Below the pieces are notes generated by a model that made no database searches, was not told the origin of the DNA, and saw only the letters and a program-made list of their open reading frames with translations. Position numbers and translations under genes: made by a program. 26,241 nt of DNA from Bacteroidales bacterium (lineage in GTDB: Bacteria > Bacteroidota > Bacteroidia > Bacteroidales > UBA932): positions 1-26,241 of the forward strand of contig JAILDI010000001.1 in the NCBI GenBank assembly GCA_024689525.1, written 5' to 3'. Numbering within the stretch: position 1 is the stretch's first letter; each line of letters starts with the position of its first letter. Positions 7,936-15,424 of the stretch are shown one piece after another.

Positions 7936-9717
7936 TTATCGTATTTGATACCATTCATCGTTATTGTCGTCCACCGTTATAGGGTCGATGCCGGTTCCAA
8001 CTGCGCAGTTCAGGACAAAGAAACTGGGCAGGTCGCGTTCTGCCGAGTGGTCGCGGGACACATCCTCCCCATTTTCTAAAGTCCCGTGGCAAGGATAATT
8101 GACAACGCCATTTCCGGCAATGTACATTGTCGTAGAGCCTCCGCCGTCCATATTGATGGCGTATAAAGGAGCGAAATACCTGTCAAGGAATTCTTGCATT
8201 TCGGCGCAGGTCATGCCCTTTGCCGTAGACAATCTACCGTCAATAGTAATGAGCAGGAGGCGTCCGCTACGGGTTACGGCAAGGACTGTCCTGGGATGAA
8301 TCTGAGCCACATTGGTACCATCGCTGAAATAGCTCAGCTCAGTATGGTTCCCGTTGTCTATCAACAGTGGAGCGCTGGAGAACAAATTCGGGTGAGTGTC
8401 GGCGATATAAGCGTTGTTGGAAGTCTCCTTGTTAAATGCATGATAATTATAAAAGCCAAAAGATGAAATGCCGTCATACCAGACTGCAGCTTTATGTTTC
8501 CAGGCTGTATAACCATCAACGTTAAAGTCAATCCCGCGCCTTACGGTGCCGTTTGTCTTTATGTAAACCACCCCCGGCTGATCAGCGCCATAGGTGGCAT
8601 TTACGGCAGCAACGGCTTTCTTTTCCGCGGCTATTTCCGAGACTTTTTTGTTGATATCGCTATAAACAAACGAGAACTGAAGCCCAGAGTTATCAAGGTC
8701 AGCCTCAAGCACATTGACAATCTGCTGTTTAGACGTAACCGGGTCCATTCCCTCGAAGTTGTGCCATTTCAAACCGGTTTGAACCTGTGTGGTTGTCCAG
8801 CCTTCGCGGTCCAGAAGGGACGTGCAGTGCACATCTGTGACAGAAAGCCTCAGTACGGCCACTCCACCCTTGGGAATTGTCAGGGCCTCGTTGAGGGTGA
8901 TTGTTTTCACTATATCGTAACTTTCAGTCCTGGCTTCCACGGTAATCTTGCCGCTCTTGGCAATGACGCAAGGAAGAAGAGATAAGAAAACGCTGCCGGA
9001 ACCTATCACCGGCCCCTCAGCATAAGTAGCAGAGACCACATTGGTGCCGGAGGGAATGGATGCGATATCCGCGCCATCAAAATCCACGGTAAAATTGCCT
9101 GCCAGTTTAGTCCCTTCTGGCGCCGTGAATTTGATGGATTGAATATGGTTCCCTGCCGCAAACGGCCCAGTCAGTTCAATCCTGAGCACACCAGTTAGAC
9201 GGTGGAACAACAACCCTGAAATGTTCACCGTGCCGCTTGACTCGGAATAAGCCTTGGGCTCCGCGCAAAGAATATCACATGAGGGGTCGAAGGAAGTAAG
9301 AGCCGGTGCTTGAGATGATTTCAGCGTAGCATAACCACTCTTGCCTCCTGTCCAGGCAGAATAAGGATAAACAACACTGGCTGTTCCTGTGGCAGGGGCG
9401 CTGATATCACCTGTAAATAGAGCCGTCTCTCCGGCGCCAAGGGAATTGGCCAACTCTTCAGCCGGTGCCGAATCGGCATTGGCGCCGAAAAGTACGGCAA
9501 CATGGTCATCGGCACCCCACATGGGTGTATATACAAATTTGCCGGGTTCACCAGGCTTCTCCGTACCCACAATGGTTGTTTTTGTAAGTGGTGCCCGGGC
9601 CGATACTTCAAAATGCAACTTGCCGTTTTTTGGGGATTGGGAATCATTTCCGGATGTGCATGCCGGAGCGATACATATAAGCGTGGCGGAGAGCCACTTG
9701 ATAAAATCAGTATTCAT
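7936..9717 (-). CDS. Lipoprotein: fimbrillin-like domain fused to phosphodiester glycosidase
   Basis: A 593-aa lipoprotein. The ATG at 9717 is chosen because it opens a lipoprotein signal (MNTDFIKWLSATLICIAPAC, lipid-modified Cys20) and follows a consensus AAGGAGAT by 7 bases. Residues about 30-290 resemble the N-terminal beta-sandwich of fimbrillin/Mfa-like proteins (ARAPLTKTT, YTPMWGADDHVAVLFG, ASVVYPYSAW, FHRLTGVLRIEL, IPKGGVAVLRL). Residues about 300-575 are a NAGPA/DUF2233 phosphodiester glycosidase domain with intact motifs: VAAVNATYG, AWKHKAAVWYD, IHPRTVLAV, LLLITIDGR and the signature NMDGGGSTTM (D524). A short acidic tail rich in D and N follows. The fimbrillin-like half is probably a surface tether or assembly domain for the enzyme; that role is inferred. 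The gene overlaps the small upstream gene by 11 bp. Confidence 0.85.
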   Translation of the reverse strand: MNTDFIKWLSATLICIAPACTSGNDSQSPKNGKLHFEVSARAPLTKTTIVGTEKPGEPGKFVYTPMWGADDHVAVLFGANADSAPAEELANSLGAGETALFTGDISAPATGTASVVYPYSAWTGGKSGYATLKSSQAPALTSFDPSCDILCAEPKAYSESSGTVNISGLLFHRLTGVLRIELTGPFAAGNHIQSIKFTAPEGTKLAGNFTVDFDGADIASIPSGTNVVSATYAEGPVIGSGSVFLSLLPCVIAKSGKITVEARTESYDIVKTITLNEALTIPKGGVAVLRLSVTDVHCTSLLDREGWTTTQVQTGLKWHNFEGMDPVTSKQQIVNVLEADLDNSGLQFSFVYSDINKKVSEIAAEKKAVAAVNATYGADQPGVVYIKTNGTVRRGIDFNVDGYTAWKHKAAVWYDGISSFGFYNYHAFNKETSNNAYIADTHPNLFSSAPLLIDNGNHTELSYFSDGTNVAQIHPRTVLAVTRSGRLLLITIDGRLSTAKGMTCAEMQEFLDRYFAPLYAINMDGGGSTTMYIAGNGVVNYPCHGTLENGEDVSRDHSAERDLPSFFVLNCAVGTGIDPITVDDNNDEWYQIR

Positions 9718-9847
9718 ACCAGTGATCTCCTTCTTCCATTTTTTCTCCGGCTTTGTCATAAGGACTGCCGAGGCAAATAGAACTCTCAGCAGGGATATAC
9801 AATAACTTGCATTCCGGAGTTTCATACAATTGTTTCGTATTCATCAT
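9707..9847 (-). CDS. Small 46-aa peptide gene, function unknown
   Basis: An open frame of 46 codons from ATG (9847, with a second ATG at 9844) to TGA at 9707. It fills what would otherwise be a 131-bp hole in an operon whose other gaps are at most 9 bp. It starts 1 bp after the oxidoreductase stop and overlaps the next gene's ATG by 11 bases, which suggests translational coupling. The peptide opens MMNTKQLYETPECKLL, has two cysteines (13 and 25), has no signal peptide or membrane segment, and ends in an acidic, aromatic stretch (EKMEEGDHWYEY). From memory, short peptides beginning with a Y-x-x-P-x-x-x-x-L pattern often sit next to fimbrillin-type genes in Bacteroidales. That is a recollection, not a search result. 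No function can be assigned. Confidence 0.65.
   Translation of the reverse strand: MMNTKQLYETPECKLLYIPAESSICLGSPYDKAGEKMEEGDHWYEY
9725..9732 (-). promoter_or_regulatory. Consensus Shine-Dalgarno before the fimbrillin-phosphodiester glycosidase gene
   Basis: On the minus strand AAGGAGAT lies 7 bases before the ATG at 9717. It falls within codons for E-E-G-D of the small upstream peptide, so it could be coincidental. It supports the 9717 start. In Bacteroidota the anti-Shine-Dalgarno is generally sequestered on the ribosome, so a full consensus is unusual. Confidence 0.4.
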
Positions 9848-9848
9848 G

Positions 9849-11813
9849 TCAGTTATTTTTCACCAATAAAACAGCATCGGCCACAACCTTGCCATCTCCT
9901 CCATCCGAAGAGAATGAAGCGCTGAATATTTCTCCGGCTTTCAGTTTTACATTGCACAAGAGGTGCCATGCGCTGGTTGTCTGGCCGGCAATCTGCACAT
10001 CGGAGGCGTGAACCTCAAATTTTTCTCCGGTAGATAGTTCTATGGATGTTAACGGGTTCACTCCTTCCTGGAGTTTGTGCTGATAACTATATACCATATA
10101 GTCCCCATCTACGGGAATCACCGAAGAGAAAACGATGGGAGTACATCCGGGCTCGCCGGTAAAGCACGAAGGACCATATGAGCCATCCATAGCCACTTTC
10201 TCCCATCCTGGGACAGGCTCTATTGAAGCGTCATCCATAATTATGTCCGGATAAGTTCCATTCTGGAATGGATCTGTTTCCAGAATATGTACTATGTCTC
10301 TGTAGTCAACATCCTGAATGCGTGAAAGGCCTTTGTATTTAGCGAAGGCAACGGCCAGTCCGGCTGCCTGTCCCATTCCCATAAATACGGGTTCCATACG
10401 AATGGAACCATATGCTATGTGACTGGCAGAACAACACACGGGCACAAGAAGGTTTGTGCACTGCTCCCTTTTTGGAGTGAGGCTGCGATATGAGATCGGA
10501 TACGGCAGACCGCCGTAGATTTCCACATCGCCTTCGTTCTTTACCATATACTTACCGTCATTTACCACTACTATTCGCTGGCAATTGTGGGAGTCCATAG
10601 TATATGCCGCCATCGCTATTCCGTCCGGAGCCACGCGTGCATTTTCGCAATCGGCCTGGGTGGCAACGTACTCACCCACCATTCTGCGGGATTCTCTTAC
10701 GTAGAGTTGGGGCGTCCAGTGGCCTGTTTCTATATACTCGTCTTTGGGCAGGCCCCACTTTGCCACGAACTCTCTTATGACCGCAGGGATCCTTTCGTCG
10801 TGAGCCGTGAAATACAGCAGGCCAAGTGTGTAGTCTTTGTGGGCCTTTATTATTTCCTGTCTCTGCTCCCAGGTGCCCTCAGGGTAGTCGTAGTTCATCC
10901 CAATCATATCCGTAGAGAAGGCGCTGCGGTTATTGACGTCGGTCTTGCGGCCCGGCATAGGGCTCCATATAAAATACTGGTTTATATCCCTTTGATCCGG
11001 CTGGGCGTCATACAGGCGGATAAGAAGCTCATAGCGGGAGGGGTCATAAGCGTCCGGCTTTTCAATGGGGATCATATTCTCCAGGCTGTCAGTGAGGCAT
11101 ATTCTGAAATTATAAGCTTGAACCAGCGAGTCGCCAGTTCCCTGAGGCTTTAATTTCTGATCACTTATTCCCCAGAGAAGTCCACTTTCCGGATCCCCAG
11201 GTATCACAAATGGGTCCACCCCGTCCGGAAACTGATGGAGATGCCTCATATGTACGCCGTTCCAGGTTTCTCCATACTCGGAATTGTCCTCGCGTCCCAC
11301 ACGGTATTCTACGCCTGATGCAGCCATAAGATCCCCCTCATAAGAGCAGTCGATAAACCAAGGGGCCATGAAGGAGAGTGTATCCTTATCACAAGCCACC
11401 CTGATGGAACGGATATCCGTTCCTTCCTTGCAGGCATCAACAAGATGATAACCATTGATAGCCGTTATACGAGGATGAGATAAATATTCATTCATTATTT
11501 CAGCAGCGGCCGATGGCTCGAAAACCCAGTTCTCCAGGTTGCCGTAATGTGCTCCCAACTTGCGGTAAAACTGTAGCGCCAGGCCTTTGACCACCTGCTT
11601 GTTGCCGATGTCGGTTTGCCCAAGGCCTCCCGTGGTAAGGCCGCCAAAACGGGCCGTGGGCTCAATCACCACTACATTCAGCCCCATCTGAGCCGCACTG
11701 TATGCCGCCACAATGCCGGCAGCAGAGCCGCCGTATATGCATACGTCATATTTAGGCTTACAGGCGGCTAGCATAAGACATGCTACCCCTGCGTAAAGCA
11801 AAAATCTTCTCAT
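9849..11813 (-). CDS. FAD-dependent oxidoreductase lipoprotein with golvesin-like C-terminal domain
   Basis: A 654-aa protein; the ATG at 11813, 2 bp after the upstream stop, starts a lipoprotein signal (MRRFLLYAGVACLMLAAC, Cys18). The FAD-binding Rossmann motif follows at once: DVCIYGGSAAGIVAAYSA, with the ribose-binding acid in VVVIEP (E51). FGGLTTGGLGQTD and WFIDCSYEGDLMA are typical of the FAD_oxidored family (PF12831), as is the late RMEPVFMGMGQAAGLAV. Residues about 535-654 resemble the golvesin/Xly C-terminal domain (VPVDGDYMVYSYQ, TSAWHLL, VVADAVLLVKN), a putative carbohydrate-binding sandwich. Family members occur in many Bacteroidota polysaccharide loci, often mislabelled xanthan lyase, and their reaction is largely uncharacterised. 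An oxidising or lyase-like step on the glycan is possible but unproven. Confidence 0.85.
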   Translation of the reverse strand: MRRFLLYAGVACLMLAACKPKYDVCIYGGSAAGIVAAYSAAQMGLNVVVIEPTARFGGLTTGGLGQTDIGNKQVVKGLALQFYRKLGAHYGNLENWVFEPSAAAEIMNEYLSHPRITAINGYHLVDACKEGTDIRSIRVACDKDTLSFMAPWFIDCSYEGDLMAASGVEYRVGREDNSEYGETWNGVHMRHLHQFPDGVDPFVIPGDPESGLLWGISDQKLKPQGTGDSLVQAYNFRICLTDSLENMIPIEKPDAYDPSRYELLIRLYDAQPDQRDINQYFIWSPMPGRKTDVNNRSAFSTDMIGMNYDYPEGTWEQRQEIIKAHKDYTLGLLYFTAHDERIPAVIREFVAKWGLPKDEYIETGHWTPQLYVRESRRMVGEYVATQADCENARVAPDGIAMAAYTMDSHNCQRIVVVNDGKYMVKNEGDVEIYGGLPYPISYRSLTPKREQCTNLLVPVCCSASHIAYGSIRMEPVFMGMGQAAGLAVAFAKYKGLSRIQDVDYRDIVHILETDPFQNGTYPDIIMDDASIEPVPGWEKVAMDGSYGPSCFTGEPGCTPIVFSSVIPVDGDYMVYSYQHKLQEGVNPLTSIELSTGEKFEVHASDVQIAGQTTSAWHLLCNVKLKAGEIFSASFSSDGGDGKVVADAVLLVKNN

Positions 11814-11815
11814 TC

Positions 11816-13192
11816 TCAAAACTCGATACAAACGATGGAATTAGGATACAGAGTCATCGTAATATTGCCGTCCTCCACGGGAAATGGATAGACCGTATTC
11901 TTGTGCAAATGGTCCGAAAGCATACAGATTGGATCGGAAGATCTATCAGGCACACGTACAATCAAGGTCTTTCGCTGGAAGACAGAGGGATCCTCGTTGA
12001 ATCTCACGAGCATAAGACGAAGTTTCCCCTCCGGGCTTTTTGCGGCAACGGCATAGATATCACTTTCGTCACATTTAACCTTGACCTGTGTCCCGTACTG
12101 GGCCAGCCGGTTCCAGAACCAGAACGCGTAGTACGTGGGAGTCTCTTCATCCGTCTGGCGGTTAATGGAGCCATTATATGTTGTGGGGCGGAAGTCGTAA
12201 TAGGTGAGAATGTCGGTACAGGCCACATCCTGCATATGGCACATCACAGCCGCGGTATAAGCTGAGCCCACGATGCTCTGACGGACTCTTTTACTATGTT
12301 CTACCCCTTCCGGAGTCCAATCGTAATTGTAATTCCATTCGTCCAGGATGGTTGGTACGTCTTTCATTCCATATCGGTCCAGCAGTTCTCGGACACGAAC
12401 GCCTTCCTCTGAGAGCCTTTCGGGCGTGCGGGAATAGCGGTGCCACGTGAAGAAGTCAACCCTCACGCCTCTTTTATTCATTTCTCGGAGGAATGGTTCG
12501 TTCCATTCGAACTCGGCATTTGCGGGACCACCGATAAGGATATCCGGATGTGTCTTTCTGAGGTGCTTGAAGGTGATTTCGAAGAGGTCGTAATACTGGC
12601 ACATCGTCCCTCCCCATGAATGCGGCGTTACCTCGTAGCGCCATCTTCCGTCTTCGAGGAGACGCTGATCCATATCCGGCTCGTTCCAGATTTCCCACAT
12701 CTTTATATTATAATGGAAGCCATCGGCCCAGCCGTCGTTGTAGTGTCGGACGATATGTTCGCAGATCCTGGCCCATTTCTTAAAATCCTTTGGAGGCCAT
12801 GCACCATACTTTTTGATTGTGCCAGGCTCGTGACCGGTATTTTTAAGCCTGTAGATAATCTGCGCTCCGCAGGAAAGTATGCGCTGGATATACTGGTCGG
12901 AGATAGTGAAGTCGTAGTTCTCCGCTTTATTCTCATCGGCATCGAAGTTGGGGAAGATGTGCATCACTTCAATACAGTGTTGAGTAGAATTTCCCACGTC
13001 GTGAAGCCGGGTATATGGAATCCCCGCAGCCTTGTATAGGGGCTGTTGGGCGGCAGTGGGGCCTGCTCCCATGCCGTTCATCGGGCCGATGGGCCTCAAT
13101 TTTTCCTGCGGAAATATCTCTACAACGGCCTGCGCATTCAACATGACAGAGGATAAAAAACAGGCTATGATACCTAACAATCGCTTCATCAT
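11816..13192 (-). CDS. Clan GH-A glycoside hydrolase, GH39-like
   Basis: A 458-aa exported enzyme. The gene starts ATGATGA, where the stop TGA of the upstream gene is embedded; either ATG (13192 or 13189) leads into the same signal peptide (MKRLLGIIACFLSSVMLNAQ). A (beta/alpha)8 barrel is indicated by YTRLHDVG, the acid/base motif KMWEIWNEPD (E171) and the nucleophile motif PTILDEWNYN (E285), spaced as in clan GH-A retaining enzymes. After about residue 375 comes a C-terminal beta-sandwich. The overall pattern, with an early HDVG and WEIWNEPD, is closest to GH39 (beta-xylosidase, alpha-L-iduronidase and related activities) by eye. GH51 or another GH-A family cannot be excluded without a profile search. 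It is translationally coupled to the BACON/DUF5689 lipoprotein gene. Confidence 0.82.
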   Translation of the reverse strand: MMKRLLGIIACFLSSVMLNAQAVVEIFPQEKLRPIGPMNGMGAGPTAAQQPLYKAAGIPYTRLHDVGNSTQHCIEVMHIFPNFDADENKAENYDFTISDQYIQRILSCGAQIIYRLKNTGHEPGTIKKYGAWPPKDFKKWARICEHIVRHYNDGWADGFHYNIKMWEIWNEPDMDQRLLEDGRWRYEVTPHSWGGTMCQYYDLFEITFKHLRKTHPDILIGGPANAEFEWNEPFLREMNKRGVRVDFFTWHRYSRTPERLSEEGVRVRELLDRYGMKDVPTILDEWNYNYDWTPEGVEHSKRVRQSIVGSAYTAAVMCHMQDVACTDILTYYDFRPTTYNGSINRQTDEETPTYYAFWFWNRLAQYGTQVKVKCDESDIYAVAAKSPEGKLRLMLVRFNEDPSVFQRKTLIVRVPDRSSDPICMLSDHLHKNTVYPFPVEDGNITMTLYPNSIVCIEF

Positions 13193-15423
13193 TTTGTATA
13201 TCTTATTGACAAGTAATTGAGTGCGTTATATCGGGAACTGGAAACAGCTCCACCTTCATAGCTGTCGGCGGTCCCCGCCACCTTGTTTGCCGGAACAAGG
13301 CGAACATAGGCCTTGTCCACGGTTTTTACGCTCTCCGGAAGATTGAACATTATATACTTTGTCCCGGGCAACTGGTACGCTTTCTTTGCTGCAGCTCTCA
13401 CAAAGTCCGGAACGGTGTAAGTACAAATTGAATACCACAGTTCGCCATCAAGGGAACACTCGGCTTTCCAGTGACGCGGGGCGCCATAGCCGTTGATTGC
13501 ATTCATGGTTCCGAATACAACGCTTACGGGACCCTGAGCCTCTGACAGTCCCTGTGTGGGGAACTCCACACACCACCATTGGCTTGTACTCCAACCGGAC
13601 GCCGTCCAAGCGGATCCATTGGACTGAGACCAATCACTGCCGGAATAGATGACGCCGATCGTTGGAACTGATGGATATACTCTCCAGTGAGCGCTTCGTC
13701 CCTGAGCATCTACAACACCGTTGCCGTTTGAGGGGGTGCTGATAACCCCGCCATAAGTGTAAGGCCCAAGATGAGTAAAGTCGTTGCAAAGGCCCATCTT
13801 CACGTTTTCGCCTGACGACTTTACACAATATAATTTTGCACCAAGGGCCAGGGGATTTGCGCTCAGGGGATAAGTGGGGAAAAGTTCATCTGTAGAAGGA
13901 TTGTAATTCTTTACTAGATTAACACCAAGAGAATCACAATAGGCCCACTCAAACAGAATGTCAGAAAGGCGGTCGTCGAAATCTTCTGAGATTGCGATAT
14001 CGGTCTTTTCCATGGGCCGTATCTGCCAAGCGGAAAACTCACCAAGTGAAGATATGTAATCCGGCATGGCTCCGGCGGCCTTTAGCTCTTCCTCCCTGAC
14101 GGAGTCCCATTCAAAATTGTCGCACACCTCATGCACAAGGACCCCCGTTACGCTTCCTTGTCCCCGAGGCATTGTCATTCCGTCTCTGGACCAAGGGCAG
14201 TCCACATTGACCATCATTGGTATCTGGTTTCCGGAATCATCCCTGAGAATCATAGGATATGCCGTCATAACACTGATATAGCGGATGTCGATGGGCATGT
14301 ATGGCCCTTTTCTGACGGGTATCTCCACTTTGGGAAGCATGACATAGGTGAACAAGTCCTTGTAGGAGATATCGGCAATCCCAAGTATTCTTGGTGTAAG
14401 CTCTGCTCCGGATTCAGAAGAGACAATGGCTGACAGAGGCACGTCTTTAAAGTAGTATCTCAGCGGATTGCTCTCCCTCACCAAAGTGAGTCCCATTGCA
14501 TCTATTGAGATGCCGGCCCAGCGGTTCAGCACACCATGACAGCTTTCCTGAAACTCCACCTTGATGCCTTCCAGACCATCATCGGCCTGAAGATAAACTA
14601 TCCTGGACTTATAATCCATATCCGGAATATCAACGGAAATAATCCGGTTTTCTGCGCCATTAGTGCTTGAAGGGTTGTTCACAACAACTCCTTCTACAAT
14701 GTAATGCTTATCAAGAGTTACGGCCCCATCATGGTCCAGGATGGATTTGAGAGAGGATATAGTTGTTTGCACCACTTCCGCCCCCTGGCTGAACTGGGTA
14801 ACAAGTATGACGGCGCTTCCACCATCGTGCTCTATTTCTATCCTTGCATGACGTATCAGCGTTGAACTGATATTTGCCGCTACGTAGAATCGTATAAAAT
14901 TCCCTTCCAGACGGATATTTCCAATCCATGATAGATCTTCATCCTGCTCGTATCTCACGAGGTATGACAAATCTGAATCTTTAAGAAGGGTGTTTACCCT
15001 TACACCACATTCGCCGCCACCATACTCTACGCTCAAGCCCTGCTGCACCAGTTCAAATCCGCCTTGAAGGAGGCCGTCCTGGCTTATGGTAAGATATGCC
15101 GTATTGTTTCCTCGCGAGAGCACGACATCCGCTTTTCTGGGAACACTGCGGTTAATGTCAACCGTGAAAGACAGGGTAACGTCGCCGCTAAGGCTTAACC
15201 TGCGGTCGGACGATGACTTGAAATGGATCCAGTCTGTCTCATCGGGTATGGAAACCGTAAATGGTCCGTTGGAAAGCACTTGGGTACTGCAATCTCCTCC
15301 TTGATAACCGACACTGAGTTCGATGTCCACGGGGCCAAGTTCATAGATGCTGGTGTCGTCATGGATTCCAGTGCAGCAGATAGTCGCCAGGGCGACTGAC
15401 ATAATACATACAATCTTTCTCAT
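13189..15423 (-). CDS. Surface lipoprotein with two BACON domains and a DUF5689-like domain (SusE position)
   Basis: A 744-aa protein starting at ATG 15423, 1 bp after the SusD stop. Its signal ends in LATICC, giving a lipidated cysteine at 16 or 17. Two BACON-type Ig-like domains follow at about 30-118 and 120-212 (GGDCSTQVLSNGPFTVSIP..DWIHF, then GGECGVRVNTLLKDSDLSY). Residues about 218-460 resemble DUF5689, an OB-fold-like domain (KHYIVEGVVVNN, IVYLQADDGLEGIKVEF). The C-terminal 260 residues include a jelly-roll-like segment (SQWWCVEFP, RHWKAECSLDGELWYSI, YIMFNLPESVKTVDKAYVRL) similar in style to discoidin-type binding modules. Its place directly after SusD matches the SusE/SGBP slot, so it probably binds the target glycan at the surface. 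No enzymatic motif is visible. Confidence 0.78.
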   Translation of the reverse strand: MRKIVCIMSVALATICCTGIHDDTSIYELGPVDIELSVGYQGGDCSTQVLSNGPFTVSIPDETDWIHFKSSSDRRLSLSGDVTLSFTVDINRSVPRKADVVLSRGNNTAYLTISQDGLLQGGFELVQQGLSVEYGGGECGVRVNTLLKDSDLSYLVRYEQDEDLSWIGNIRLEGNFIRFYVAANISSTLIRHARIEIEHDGGSAVILVTQFSQGAEVVQTTISSLKSILDHDGAVTLDKHYIVEGVVVNNPSSTNGAENRIISVDIPDMDYKSRIVYLQADDGLEGIKVEFQESCHGVLNRWAGISIDAMGLTLVRESNPLRYYFKDVPLSAIVSSESGAELTPRILGIADISYKDLFTYVMLPKVEIPVRKGPYMPIDIRYISVMTAYPMILRDDSGNQIPMMVNVDCPWSRDGMTMPRGQGSVTGVLVHEVCDNFEWDSVREEELKAAGAMPDYISSLGEFSAWQIRPMEKTDIAISEDFDDRLSDILFEWAYCDSLGVNLVKNYNPSTDELFPTYPLSANPLALGAKLYCVKSSGENVKMGLCNDFTHLGPYTYGGVISTPSNGNGVVDAQGRSAHWRVYPSVPTIGVIYSGSDWSQSNGSAWTASGWSTSQWWCVEFPTQGLSEAQGPVSVVFGTMNAINGYGAPRHWKAECSLDGELWYSICTYTVPDFVRAAAKKAYQLPGTKYIMFNLPESVKTVDKAYVRLVPANKVAGTADSYEGGAVSSSRYNALNYLSIRYTK

Positions 15424-15424
15424 A

